64,000 nucleotides of DNA from Lytechinus variegatus (Eukaryota; Echinodermata; Echinoidea; Temnopleuroida; Toxopneustidae). Each line of letters begins with the position of its first letter. The stretch's first letter is position 1. The translations under genes were made by a program, and so were the position numbers. The notes beneath the pieces are model-generated. The model was given only the letters and a program-made list of their open reading frames with translations. It was not told the origin of the DNA and searched no databases. The stretch is from positions 30,717,129 to 30,781,128 of the forward strand of contig NC_054746.1 in NCBI RefSeq assembly GCF_018143015.1. The letters are read 5' to 3'. This document shows, piece by piece, positions 52,334-63,075 of the stretch.

Positions 52334-52587
52334 ATGCAAGCCAATGATGTTGACTCGTCGACGAGTACCGCGGCCGTGGCACACAATGGAACTGGAGACA
52401 CCATCCCCCATAGTAGCAACGGGACTGGGCCCGGCGGAGCCGCTGGAGCGACAAACCATGCCAATGGTTCTTCCTCCCCAGTATTTGATGAGGAAGACGG
52501 CTTTAAAGCCAGTGCCACTGAGCTCTCTCCCTGTGACAGGGACATAGTTCGACTGATTGGCCAGCACCTTATGGGACTTGGCTACAC
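52334..52587 (+). CDS. WDR26: WDR26 exon 1 (coding part)
   Basis: 254 nt from ATG at 52334 to the donor GTAAGT at 52588, ending in phase 2 in the codon for T85. The high GC content of this exon contrasts with the flanking intron. Confidence 0.92.
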
Positions 52588-55500
52588 GTAAGTGCAGCTG
52601 TCTTGGAAAATTATTACGGGAATAACACACCATGATTGTTTACTGCACAGCAGAGCTAACATTGTCATTAACAGCTTAACACCTCTATTTACTGGATGAT
52701 CTTTTGTTCCTATACTCATTATACTAGCCCTTTGTTGTTTACTATTCATTATCCTTTGGCTTTACAGTACATGTGGATCAATTTGTCATTCTTTTTGTTT
52801 TCATGATACCAGTATTCATCTTTCCACCAATTTTGTGTTCAGTTTGTCATCTTATTATTTTCATGTTTCATTGTTTCTGATTAACATAAGATCAAATATG
52901 AAATTACCCTATTGATGAATGCTTAAAGGATGATTTCATTTTGAAATTTCATAAAGTGTATTATCGCTTCTGCTCTGAGACTTTTTCTATTAACCCATTT
53001 ATGAAGCTCACATTTATACAGATCACACAATGTAGTTGGTAGAATGAAATGATTTTGAAATATGGTCACTTTATTTTTTAACTAGAATCAATTTATAGCC
53101 TAGGTGCATTTTAAAGCATTTTTCTTCAAATTCATGTTCAGCAAAAGGAAATGAAAGTCTAAAATCATACCTCTCCCTTCGGATACTGAAGACAAAGAAA
53201 AGACGTCCACTGAAAACTTACAAAACCATTTACCAAATGACAGTCTACATGTACATTTACATGTAATTCTAAATCTTAATCTTTGCATTTAGAAGTATGA
53301 TGTAAATAATAAAAAGTTCCAAACCTTCGCCTTGGGGCATATTGTACATTTTATTTTAGCACTTCCCATCTGTTTGTGCAGTTTGTTTTTTGTGCTTAAA
53401 AGGCAAAACAAAACAAGGGTAGTTGAAGAAAATGAATGCCAAAATAATGATTTGATTTGTTTAAGATAGAAAAAAAAACCAACAGGATAGTAAATATAAA
53501 TTAATTGAATCAAATAAGGATTGAGAAAATTGTGTTTTGTCATTAATCTTTGTGTATTTCATATTCAAAATTGGAGACAATGATTTTTATTTTATTTATT
53601 TATTTATTTCGGTATAAAAAACATTGCAGCAGCCTTACGGCTGAATTGTGTACAATTTACAAGGATACAAAACACAAACAATAGTTGATAAAAATATAAG
53701 ATAATGAAATAAGACATACATAATTAAACTCTGATCTATAATCAATGAATCTATGATTTAACAAATGAATTTACTAATGAATATTTTATGTTATAATTTG
53801 AAATGGTTGCTTTGGGATGTCAAATAATTATGCCATCTTTGATATAATTCATGTACCCATTAATGCAAACCAATCACATCTGTTGCAATAATTATATTAT
53901 ATGAAGCCAACTGGTCTGCGTGTGTTATACGGCCATTTTTTCGGTGCAAGTATAGGATTTTGGGATACAAAGTTTAAGGTAATATAATTCATAATTTTTT
54001 ATTGTAAATAAAAATATCGACAAAACACTGATGAATTGCATTGGCAAACATGATAACGACTAGCGAGATATCCCGCTTGAAAACATGCATGGACATGTAT
54101 TTAGAAAAGAAAAAAATCTAAATGAGGAAATGTGGGAGCTTTCGTTTATTGTTTTAGGGGTTATACACATTTATGTACCTTCCAGAAGTGAAGTTTATTA
54201 TTTTCTCATCTAGTACTCATGAATATTTGATTCATTCAAATTTGTAAATAAAAGGTTGTGTACATTGCAATGATAAATATAAACCAATAACAAGCCTATA
54301 TTGAATTTCAGTAAATCTGAATATTATGCATTTTCAAATTCCTAGTTCACATAAAAATGGAAAGAGTACATGTATGTTATGAAAATAAACAAGCAAGTGT
54401 TCAAGAGGTGATCTAGCATCAAATTGCAATTAAAATGTCAAAATAGAACAAGTTGGGTCCCCAAATTTGTAAAGAAAATATCTTTTCCATTTTGGTATAA
54501 ACAACTGATGCATGGAACAGGTTTGAAAGTTCAGATTTGAATCTCTGTAACTCTGAGAGCGAAGTTGGCTCAGTTGGTAAAGCGTCTGCCCGTTGAACCA
54601 AAGATCGTGGGTTCGAGTCCTCCCTGGGCAGATGACTGAAGCCAGTGCGTTGTGTGTAAACGTCTCTCCCCTGTTTCATACATGTAGATGCAGGCTATGT
54701 TTCAGTGGAAAACACTCCGTCCCTCAGATAGGATGTTAAATGGAGGCCCCGTGTAGAGGAGAATTACCACCTTTGCAAGTTAAGAACCCACTGCACTATT
54801 CGAATAAGAGTAGGGGGAAACCCCGGTGTAGTGGTCCACCTGCATTCCCCAACCAGTTATCGGGAGAAGAGACCTGCTGGTTACAGTTTTGTGTGCGCGC
54901 CCTTCTTGGCGACCCAGATTGACTGGCTCCTCCAATGCACCTATATGGCGCTATACAAATGCTGTGCATCATCATCATCAACTCTTTGAGATACAATAAC
55001 ATACTGTATGTGTATATATATCTTGAAAGATATTGAATGATTCAAAAAAATTGAGAGAGTGTGCCGATCTGGGTCAAAGTTTGAGAATAATTAAAAAAAA
55101 AATCAAACATTTGAAAATGAAGTAAAAACTCACTGCACTTTTGAATGCTAGAACACGGATAGCCCAATCATAATTAATGTGAACTTTTACTAAAGCTCCA
55201 GGACACTCTTTACGACTTAATTATTAAATATAATGTATATTATGCAGGTTGACTGAACACGTGCACACAAGTGGATGTCAGGGAGTAGTTAATGCTGAAA
55301 TGCCCTGTTAATATCACAGGATTGAAACGACTTTTTGGACTGAATTTTACAACATATTCAATTTACAGCCATAGAAAACACCCTTTTCATCTAGAGATGT
55401 GTCATTCCAGTCTAGATGATTTTCAGATTTTTTATTAAGCCAATTAAAGATAGAAAAAAGAGTTATTAAAAATGAAAGAAATAAAAAAAAATCTCGCTCA

Positions 55501-58500
55501 CTAGCTGTCACATGTTGATAAAGAAGAAGAAATCCGGTTGCCCTATTTTGATATTTGATGATGTTTAAGTTTCTTTTAAAGTCAATATAGGCCTACATAT
55601 TTATTTTTCATAAATTTCTAATGGTTTACAATTTTGACAAAGTATCCTCTGTAGGCTCTGTACATGTTTATATCTGGGGGGGAGGGTAGTTATAGGGCAG
55701 GGGTGGGGCTGAAGATAAATCCATCAATCGTTAATCAACTGAGGTGTGTGCCATCTTCCTTCATGCTTTTTGTGGACTTGCCCCACCCTTGCTTAATAAT
55801 TATTGATTTCCTGCCTCTAATGCACATTTGTAATTAACAGTATTGTTGCCCCTTTTCTTGGGAAATTTCATGAGTGAGAAGTGGAACATACACATTTTAT
55901 TAGTTTGTATTTAAAGGAAAGTTCACCCTGATGAAAAGTTTATTGTAAAAATAGCAGAAAAAATATTGGTGAAAGTTTGAGGAAAATCCATTAAAGATTA
56001 AGAAAATTACAAAAAAAATTAGTTTTGATTTGTGACATCATATACGAGCAGCTGCTTAGGCTGCATACATATGTAAAAATACATATGTATATAAAAATGA
56101 ATAAATTTCAATTTTTTTATGGTTCATGATGATTTACTATTTTCTTCTTTCAGGAGCGGGTATGAAATAAGTTGTATGTTGATAATGATATATAAAAGGT
56201 ACAATTAAACCTTTTTCTATATTTGGAGAAAATTACATTTCATTGATTCTTTTGAATTCACGATACATGTGAAGCTGCTTGCATGTGATGTCACAAATCA
56301 AAAACTGCAAATTTGGATATTATTATAGATATTTGATAGTGATTTTCCTCAAATCCTTCACCAATAATTTGTATTATTTTTTTCTATCTACAATAACATT
56401 TTTGTTAGGTGAAGCAACTTTTAAGGTTTTTAATTATTTTTAGTCGATAAAAATATATTACACCATAGATAGACATGTACTGTAGTATTTTCTCAACAAA
56501 ACCCCATTTTCGGATGTGATGTTTTCTTGAGTTTTTCCTTTTTTTGTCTTGTTCAGGGATGGGATCAATTGTTACCCCTCTCTATCCATTGCTGTACATG
56601 CCCACCCTTCCACTTAAGTGTACAACATTAAAACTGTCTTAGTCCTTTTGTTTATTGTTGCCGCCTATACACCTTCCAAACAAAAAGAAAATGACAATGT
56701 GAATTTAAATCCTGAAAATACTATTAACATTGCAGATTATATTAATTGTATTTGTTTTATTCTTGAAATAATTCACTGAGATGAGGAAAATATGAAATAG
56801 TCAGTGAATAAGAAATGCAAATGAAAGGGCAAGCCCCCCCCCCCACCAAAAGGTAGAGAATGGATTGAAAGATGAAAATTTCATCAAAATTGGATGTGAA
56901 ATATATTCGAAAGTTGTATTGAGGTTTCACTTATTTTCACGGTCCAAATGCACATCCTTGCTGTTATGAGGGCCCTGATGATGTCTCCCACTCATTATTT
57001 ATCGAATTGTATTTTGGAAATATGATGTGAAACATAGTTGATTCTTCATTTAATATTGTTGGAATGGTTGCAGCTAATACTGTGATTTAATGAAGATGCT
57101 TCCTTAAGTTATTGTCCAATCTGCAAAAATCAGAGTGTTTTGTTGTATATTCCTAAAAATACAAAAGGAATACCGGTAGTGAATAGTGAGTGTGTAGCAT
57201 CAGTGGCTCTCATACCACCCATGGATATCATGCATACTAACAAGTAACTACTGTACTTTTGTGAAACATATGTCATATATATCTTTCTTATTTTACATTC
57301 AATTACGGGGAATTTTTATTTTCGCTTGATTTTTCTTCATTTATTCAAATTCATTTTTTGTTTGGGTGGACTTCCTCTTCAAATATCAAAGATTTATTGT
57401 GATGAAATATTGGTGGGGAGTGATGTTTCATGTCTGCAGAACAATATTTTCATGCATACATACTGTAGCAATCAGCCTACTGGTTTGTATGTACATGTAC
57501 AGCAAAGCAACGACGGTCAATAATAGTTTCAGACAAGACTTGTGAACTTAACATTCTTCGTAACAATGCCTTAGCTCCTCAGCAGGGTTGGGCTCAATTA
57601 ATTCCTTCAATTACAATTTGGGTAATTGAAGAAATGTTCAATTACAAATACCTTTTCAATTAAATTACATTTTTGTCTTGCCTGCATAACTTAAAAAGTA
57701 TACATGTATATGGACCTAGTCCATGAAAGTTAGACATAAGGGTAATCAAGTATTACTGAACATCCTGCCTGAGTTTCAGGTCACATGATTAAGGTCAAAG
57801 GTCACTGCCTTAGCCAGGGTCAACAAACTTTGGCAATGGTGGGGGTATTTGACTAATTGTCATCATAACTTTGAAATTTTATGGATCTAGTTCATGAAAC
57901 TTTTAAGAGCACCAATGTATCCCTGAATACCCTGTGTGCATTTCAGGAACATGGCCAAGATCAAAGGTCATTTTAAAGAGAAATTCCAGTAGTTGCAGTT
58001 AACACTGATTTCATGAGAAAGTCTGTAAAACAAGGCTCAATTGCCAGTATATCATCGAGGATCTAGATCTGGTACAGTTACATTAATTGGACTTTGTGAA
58101 ATCTTGAAATCTACGCTGAAAAATGTTCACACCGAAAATCACTAACACAGATAAGCGCACGTGGGACAATGTATTATTATTGCTTAGGGCGTCGGGCCCG
58201 ACGCCCTACCCGAATCCCTAGATTATTTGCTGATTTCTCAGCAATTACACAATTTCTTCCAGAATCCTTTGGCACATGCGTTTTATTTATACAAACAGAC
58301 ACTTTAGTGGTCATTTCATTGGATTCTGTACGAACTCATTTTGATATCGTTACCAAAACTAGCATTTACCTTTAAGGTTAATGAACTCTGGCCGTGTTGG
58401 GAGTATGTGTTGAATTGGCATCATAACTTCAAAAGTTAATGGTTCTAGCCCATGAAACCGACATTTAAGGGTAATCAAGTATGAATGATTGTTTTGCACA

Positions 58501-60263
58501 TGTATGTCTTAGGTCACATGATCATGGTCAAAGGTCATTTTGGGTCAATTGACATAATATTTTATTATCATATTAGTATTTTCTTCTATGAATAACTGCT
58601 GCTATATTGAATTGCATAATGCACGTGAGACTGCCAGAGGCGTTCCACTTGTTTTTCAATTTTACCAAAATTTGTCAATTTCAGTTTCAATTATTTTCTA
58701 GAAAAGTCATAAATAAAACTAATTTTCATTCGGTACTTAGTACCAGTACCACCTATTTCAATATATTTACACTTACAAAGAAATTGACAAGATGAAGGTT
58801 TAGGTTAATTCTGAACTATTTTACATGAAAAAGGGTCATGAAATTGAATCATAAATTAAGTAAGTTTATTGTAAACCAACTGAAAATTAAAAGTAATTGA
58901 CAGTAATTCAAGTCAATTAGATCTATTCGATTGCAATTACAATTACTTTCCCTTTCAAAACTTCAATTACAATTGCTCAAAAAAATCTGATTAATATCAT
59001 AATTGATCAATTACCTCGTAAATAATTGAGCCCAAACCTGCTCCTCAGACACATTGATGACTCAAGAATTTGAGAGATTAAGCTGAGAAATCAAGATGTG
59101 TGTGGATGCACGGCACTCATGCCTTGGATTTAGACTAACTCCTCCCATTGATTGTGTCATAGCTATTGGACTTGGCAGTTGGCTGACTGTGACTCAATTT
59201 GAGATCATAGAAGGCTGGATGTCAACTACATTGTACTAATATATGAAAGGCTTTGCAGGTGTAGTTCATGTACTTGCATCTATATCCCATGTTAACATAT
59301 CATGTACATGTATACACTAGTTACATGTACATGTACACTAATATTACTGTATTCACCACTTAGAATCAATGCGAAATGTTTGTTTTAAATATTTCCTCGA
59401 TAATGCTATATTATTGTCATTCTTATGAATCTAGCATTTGATTTTGCCTATGGAATGAGAATCATGCTTTCTTTTTCTCTGTTTAGATTGTGTTTACTGA
59501 GTATAAGGGTGCTGTTCCAGATATTTATCCATGGTACCAGTGTTGTATGATATAAGAATAATATCTAAAATATTTCATGCATTTTTATAGGTCTCTATGT
59601 ATAAAAAGAATTATAAGTTCATCTTGTCATTGGATATATGCCTGTTGAGATTCGTTAGATGTTTACTGGTTTGTTTTTTTTTTTTTTTGCCATGATAAGA
59701 GATAATGGGATTCACGATTCATCCATTCCTGAGGCAACTAAGCAAACAGAATATTGTTTTCAATGTATTCATTTTGTTATTCGGATATTACATTGTGCAT
59801 GCTGACCAAGATGCCCATTACAGAACCAATTACAGAATAAAATCAGAAACAATCACTTGTGAGCACTTGCCAAACAAAGAATTTATGAAAAAAGTGTGCT
59901 ACATGTATAACACTCAGAATAATGCATGCATGTATGTAATGAATCGATGTGAATAATATGACATATATAAGGTAATCTAATGAATATATTGTAATAATAC
60001 ACAGAACTGTGGCAGAAGATTTTTTTATACAGCTAAGGCTTAACAAATGTGTAGTTCACTATGAAAGAGGATCTAGATGAGCGTGTACTAGGGAAGCAGA
60101 TGAGCTGTGTGTTTATCCAGTTTAGTTTTCAGGCAAAGATTTTGTTTGTTTTGTCCATTGCAGGAAGACTGTTGATCTTTTGATGAGGGAATCAGGCTGT
60201 AGGCTGGAGCATGATTCAGCGGCCAAATTCAGGTCACACATCATGACTGGGGAATTCAGCAAG
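52334..60263 (+). CDS. WDR26: WD repeat-containing protein 26 (partial, first 2 exons, 118 aa)
   Basis: WDR26 is a WD40 scaffold and substrate-recruiting subunit of the CTLH (GID) E3 ubiquitin ligase in nucleus and cytoplasm. Exons 52334-52587 and 60164-60263 join in phase. The start codon is chosen because the protein begins MQAN, as in vertebrate WDR26, although the frame is open upstream without an ATG. A low-complexity N-terminus rich in Ser, Thr, Gly, Ala and Asn (residues 1-60) is followed by the LisH region: [18 protein letters not shown], then [20 protein letters not shown] and [13 protein letters not shown] (about 66-118), closely matching human VIRLIGQHLNGLG and [20 protein letters not shown]. 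The CTLH motif and WD40 propeller are not found before the right edge, so intron 2 exceeds 3.7 kb. The gene is cut by the window and shows no sign of being broken. Confidence 0.94.
53583..53720 (-). repeat. Possible retroelement end with TTTA microsatellite
   Basis: TTATTTATTTATTTATTTCG followed by GTATAAAAAACATTGCAGCA resembles the poly-TAAA-tailed end of a non-LTR element read on the minus strand. No coding part was seen. Confidence 0.4.
54559..54981 (+). mobile_element. tRNA-headed SINE, about 420 bp
   Basis: The head contains an A box TGGCTCAGTTGG (54566-54577) and a B box GGTTCGAGTCC (54610-54620), with Asn-tRNA-like flanks (CGTTGAACCAAAG, CCTCCCTGGGCAG). A long body follows, ending ATGGCGCTATACAAATGCTG and an ATC-repeat tail. 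This is the layout of a polymerase III SINE. Tail-like fragments recur at 2107, 3879 and possibly 27150. Confidence 0.85.
55911..56424. mobile_element. TTAA-flanked hairpin element, older copy
   Basis: TTAA at 55911-55914 and 56421-56424. The left end AGGAAAGTTCACCCTGATGA with AAAGTTTATTGTAAAAATAG matches the nested element at 47512-48014, but the arms are more diverged and the right end reads GTTAGGTGAAGCAACTT. Same family, older insertion. Confidence 0.88.
57674..57972 (-). repeat. GACCTTTGACC-type tandem repeat segment, inverse orientation
   Basis: It begins TGTCTTGCCTGCATA, close to the terminus of the 23110-24176 element, and contains AAGGTCAAAGGTCA motifs and GGTAATCAAGTATTACTGAA. The array resumes at 58376-58560 after the TTAA insertion. 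Confidence 0.75.
57973..58375. mobile_element. TTAA-flanked element nested in the hAT-like element
   Basis: TTAA at 57973-57976 and 58372-58375. The ends AGAGAAATTCCAG and CTAGCATTTACCT match as inverse repeats at 9 of 13 positions. It contains an inner palindrome, GGGCGTCGGGCCCGACGCCC. Confidence 0.7.
60164..60263 (+). CDS. WDR26: WDR26 exon 2
   Basis: 100 nt, acceptor CATTGCAG, donor GTGAGT. It completes T85 and encodes [20 protein letters not shown] and [13 protein letters not shown], ending in phase 0. Confidence 0.96.
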
Positions 60264-61696
60264 GTGAGTCTGATTATAAGGACTTTCATGCATCAAACAA
60301 AAACAATACTTTCATCATTACTTTGTAGAAAAATACGATTTTTATTATGATAAATCAGCACAAAGACAGAAAAACAGTGAATCATGAAAAGATCGTGAAA
60401 AATTTCACAATTTGCTCTGTTAACAAATCAAATAGAAAAATTACATTCAGCAAGGTGAGTGAGCATATGTACATGAAAGCCTGTTTGAATTATAATAAAC
60501 AACAATAAAAACCTACTATTTCATTTGTTAAAAAGATAGCATGGAAAATGCTTATGCTCTTGCTTTAAAAATATATATATTTTAGTGCATTTTGATGTAC
60601 TCTAAACTACTTTAGGTAGTAATGAGGAACTTTGTATAATGAAGAAATTAAAGTTTGTTAAGAAAATTTGTGAATGAGTGGAAAAAAGAGGGTCTGTAAA
60701 CTTATACAGTGTACAGTAATTGACTATTCGTGTACAGTACATGTAGGCCTGTCAATGTATGATACGTACATGTATGTGCTATGGTTGAAACCCCCATTTT
60801 CAGCCTAAAATTACATTTCAGAGAATCGCCAATTCAGGAAGGCATAGAAATTGCTATTTTTCCCCGTTCCGGAGGCCCTCAAATTTGTGATTTCTCGATC
60901 CAATGCACGCCAATTATGAAGTATTCAGCCAGTCGGAGTGGCAAGCATGATCAGTGGCGAGCACGATCAGCGCAGAGCCATAGCGCCTGGTCCCCGAAAC
61001 CCCCCTCCCCCATGCCTGAAAATAGCTAGCGCTGGCTCGATATGAATCTAGCAAGACGCGCACATTTTTTCCCATAGCCGCCACCAATTAGCCTATGATC
61101 CGGAGACCCCCTTTTTTATGTAGTCAGATCCAGAGCATTGTATTTTAAGCAATCATAGATCCAAGAGCTGTTCTGGAGACCCCCGTTTTAGGACCAATTT
61201 TTAGTTTCAGAGCCCCCACTTTCGACTTTGGCACGGCACTTAGGTATCATTTTATGATTTGAGGACCCCCCCCCTTACATGTACATCAGCCCACCTTTTT
61301 TTTCCTGTGTAAAGCAGGGCCTACTGTATGCTATACATCAGATTGATCCTCATATTAGGGCCAGATTATGTCAAACATGTTTCTAAATGTGGAAACTTGG
61401 AAAGATGATACCAAATGTCTAGAAATCCAAACCGACCTATCATCAAGATCATGATAGACCTGCATTGAGGGATTGTTATATTTGTAATTGCAAAACAATA
61501 TGGATTGCAGGTTTTGAAATAAACCATAAAAAACTAGAATTTAATTCGTCATGCGGACGAATTAGGTGGTCTGTCATGATTTTTCATTCAGAGTCGGCTA
61601 ATGTATAAAATGAATAATTTAGATATGATTGATAATCTTGATTCTAGACATCCTAAGAATAAATTTTGACCATTGCTCAATGTGATTATTAATGTT

Positions 61697-61944
61697 TCCC
61701 ATAGACTTTACACGTAAGCAATTTTGAGAATTACAATTCCAATATTGCAAGTGAAAAACGGGCATGATCCCGGCATCTGATCAAAAAGTGGTGGGCACAT
61801 TACCGAAAGCCCAGAATCTCAGCTATAACATATTAACAGCTCCGGCAAAACTGACAAGAAGAAATGGAGATATGGCTCACGAAATAGAGGAATGTCGAAT
61901 CTAGTTTTGAGAAAAAGTCATGTCCCATAGAGATTACACACAAA
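61697..61944 (+). repeat. Direct repeat copy 1 within the TIR element
   Basis: It begins CCCATAGACTTTACACGTAA, contains GGGCATGATCCCGGCATCTG and GGAGATATGGCTCACGAAAT, and ends near CCCATAGAGATTACACAC. Copy 2 lies 450 bp downstream. Confidence 0.9.
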
Positions 61945-62082
61945 ATACATGTGATATGAAAAAAACAAATATAATCTGTTTTATCTTGCTAAATTTTAAC
62001 TTTCATACCTTTTAATTATCATAAAGGATCATGTAAGAGGTGGCAAAAAGAAAAAAAAAATGAAAAAAAATTATCTTTTCTA

Positions 62083-62144
62083 CCCCAGGAATCGAACCTC
62101 CGCCCTCGAGAAAGCAAGTCAAATGCGTTATCCATTGAGCCACG
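62083..62144 (-). repeat. tRNA-like sequence between the two direct repeats
   Basis: On the minus strand, an A-box-like TGGCTCAATGGA and a perfect B box GGTTCGATTCC at tRNA-like spacing, with ATAACGCATTTGACTTGC between them, resembling an Arg-type tRNA. Flanking acceptor-stem halves do not clearly pair, so a tRNA-derived relic or SINE head is more likely than a gene. Confidence 0.55.
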
Positions 62145-62148
62145 ATAT

Positions 62149-62400
62149 TCCCCATAGAGATTACACGTAAGCAATTTTGAAAATTACAATTCCAATTTTG
62201 CAAGTGAAATACGGGCATGATCCCGGCATCTGATCAAAAAATGAAGGGCACACTTCCGATAGCCCAGAATCTCAGCTACAACATGTAATAAGCTCAAGGA
62301 AAGATGACAAGAAAAAATGGAGATATGGCTCACGAAATAGAGGAATGTCGAATCTAGTTTTGGGAAAAAGTCATGTCCCATAGAGATTACACGCAAAATG
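62149..62400 (+). repeat. Direct repeat copy 2 within the TIR element
   Basis: Same landmarks as copy 1 with about 10 percent visible differences. The boundary motif CCCATAGAGATTACACG is present at both ends. Confidence 0.9.
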
Positions 62401-62937
62401 AGGAAAAATGACATGCCTCTTTTCATCGCTGTTTTACGCAATGATGCGTTTCTCAAAACGAATATTCATGGTAACTGAGGAGAAAGAGTACATTATAAAC
62501 TACAACAACTTGAAATTTGGGCGAAAAATGATCTATATTCGAGAAGTTACAGCCAAATTTGCATAAATTTGATGACGTCATTTTTGAAAAAATGAAATTT
62601 TTAGTTTGGGCGCCATTTTCATGACGTCACGATATAATTTAGGGACAATGGTGACATGAAATCAAATCTACAACTCATACTCTATCGATATATGAAAAAA
62701 AAGTTGGGGGTCAATGGACTATTTAAAGAGCTACAGTGAATTTACAATAGGCATGTTTTTGCCCATATATGGCCTATAGTGAGAGCTCGCGCGCACACGT
62801 GCTGCAAACTTTAATGGGTGTTAATTTCGTTATTAATGGTTGTAGAAGGTTGATCAAGGTATCAAATTGCTCAGAATTTTATTAGCAATGCAATGATATT
62901 AAAAGAAACGGTTTTTCTGCGTTGCGTTAAGGTGTAA

Positions 62938-63075
62938 CGCGCGGAAACGCGCGCGCATATGTGCGCGCGCGCAAATTTTTGAAATGCTTAAAATGACCTG
63001 AAACGTACCCAAAAAATTTTATAGGTCATTTGGACGATTTTTTTACCTTTGGCGCGCGCGTACGCGCGCGTCATG
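62938..63075. repeat. Two alternating purine-pyrimidine GC tracts
   Basis: GCGCGCGCATATGTGCGCGC near 62950 and GGCGCGCGCGTACGCGCGCG near 63051, both self-complementary, in an AT-rich intron. Such tracts can adopt Z-DNA or cruciform form. Confidence 0.85.

Larger units (their letters stand above)
57583..59040. mobile_element. hAT-like non-autonomous element, 1458 bp
   Basis: Perfect 8-bp direct repeats CTCCTCAG flank it (57575-57582 and 59041-59048). The termini CAGGGTTGGGCTCAATTA and TAATTGAGCCCAAACCTG are inverted repeats, with sub-terminal CAATTACAATT repeats on both sides. An 8-bp duplication and CAG...CTG ends are characteristic of hAT transposons. No transposase; the interior carries GACCTTTGACC-type repeats and a nested TTAA element. 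Confidence 0.92.
52588..60163. other. WDR26 intron 1 (7.6 kb)
   Basis: It holds a TTTA-rich retroelement-tail-like piece (53583-53720), a SINE (54559-54981), a TTAA element (55911-56424) and a nested hAT-like element (57575-59048). ACATGTACATGT-type short repeats occur near 59300. The remainder is AT-rich with no coding signal. Confidence 0.85.

Noticed and set aside
52146..52633. Several minus-strand open frames (100-123 codons) opposite WDR26 exon 1
   Set aside because: They are shadows of the GC-rich coding exon on the other strand; the plus-strand frame matches WDR26.
54559..54640. Possible functional tRNA-Asn gene
   Set aside because: A and B boxes are present, but the sequence continues into a SINE body with an ATC tail and the cloverleaf pairing is incomplete.
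60440..60470. Second ATTCAGCAAGGTGAGT resembling the WDR26 exon 2 donor
   Set aside because: Upstream codons do not match WDR26 or form an open exon with an acceptor; likely a chance or a short duplicated piece.
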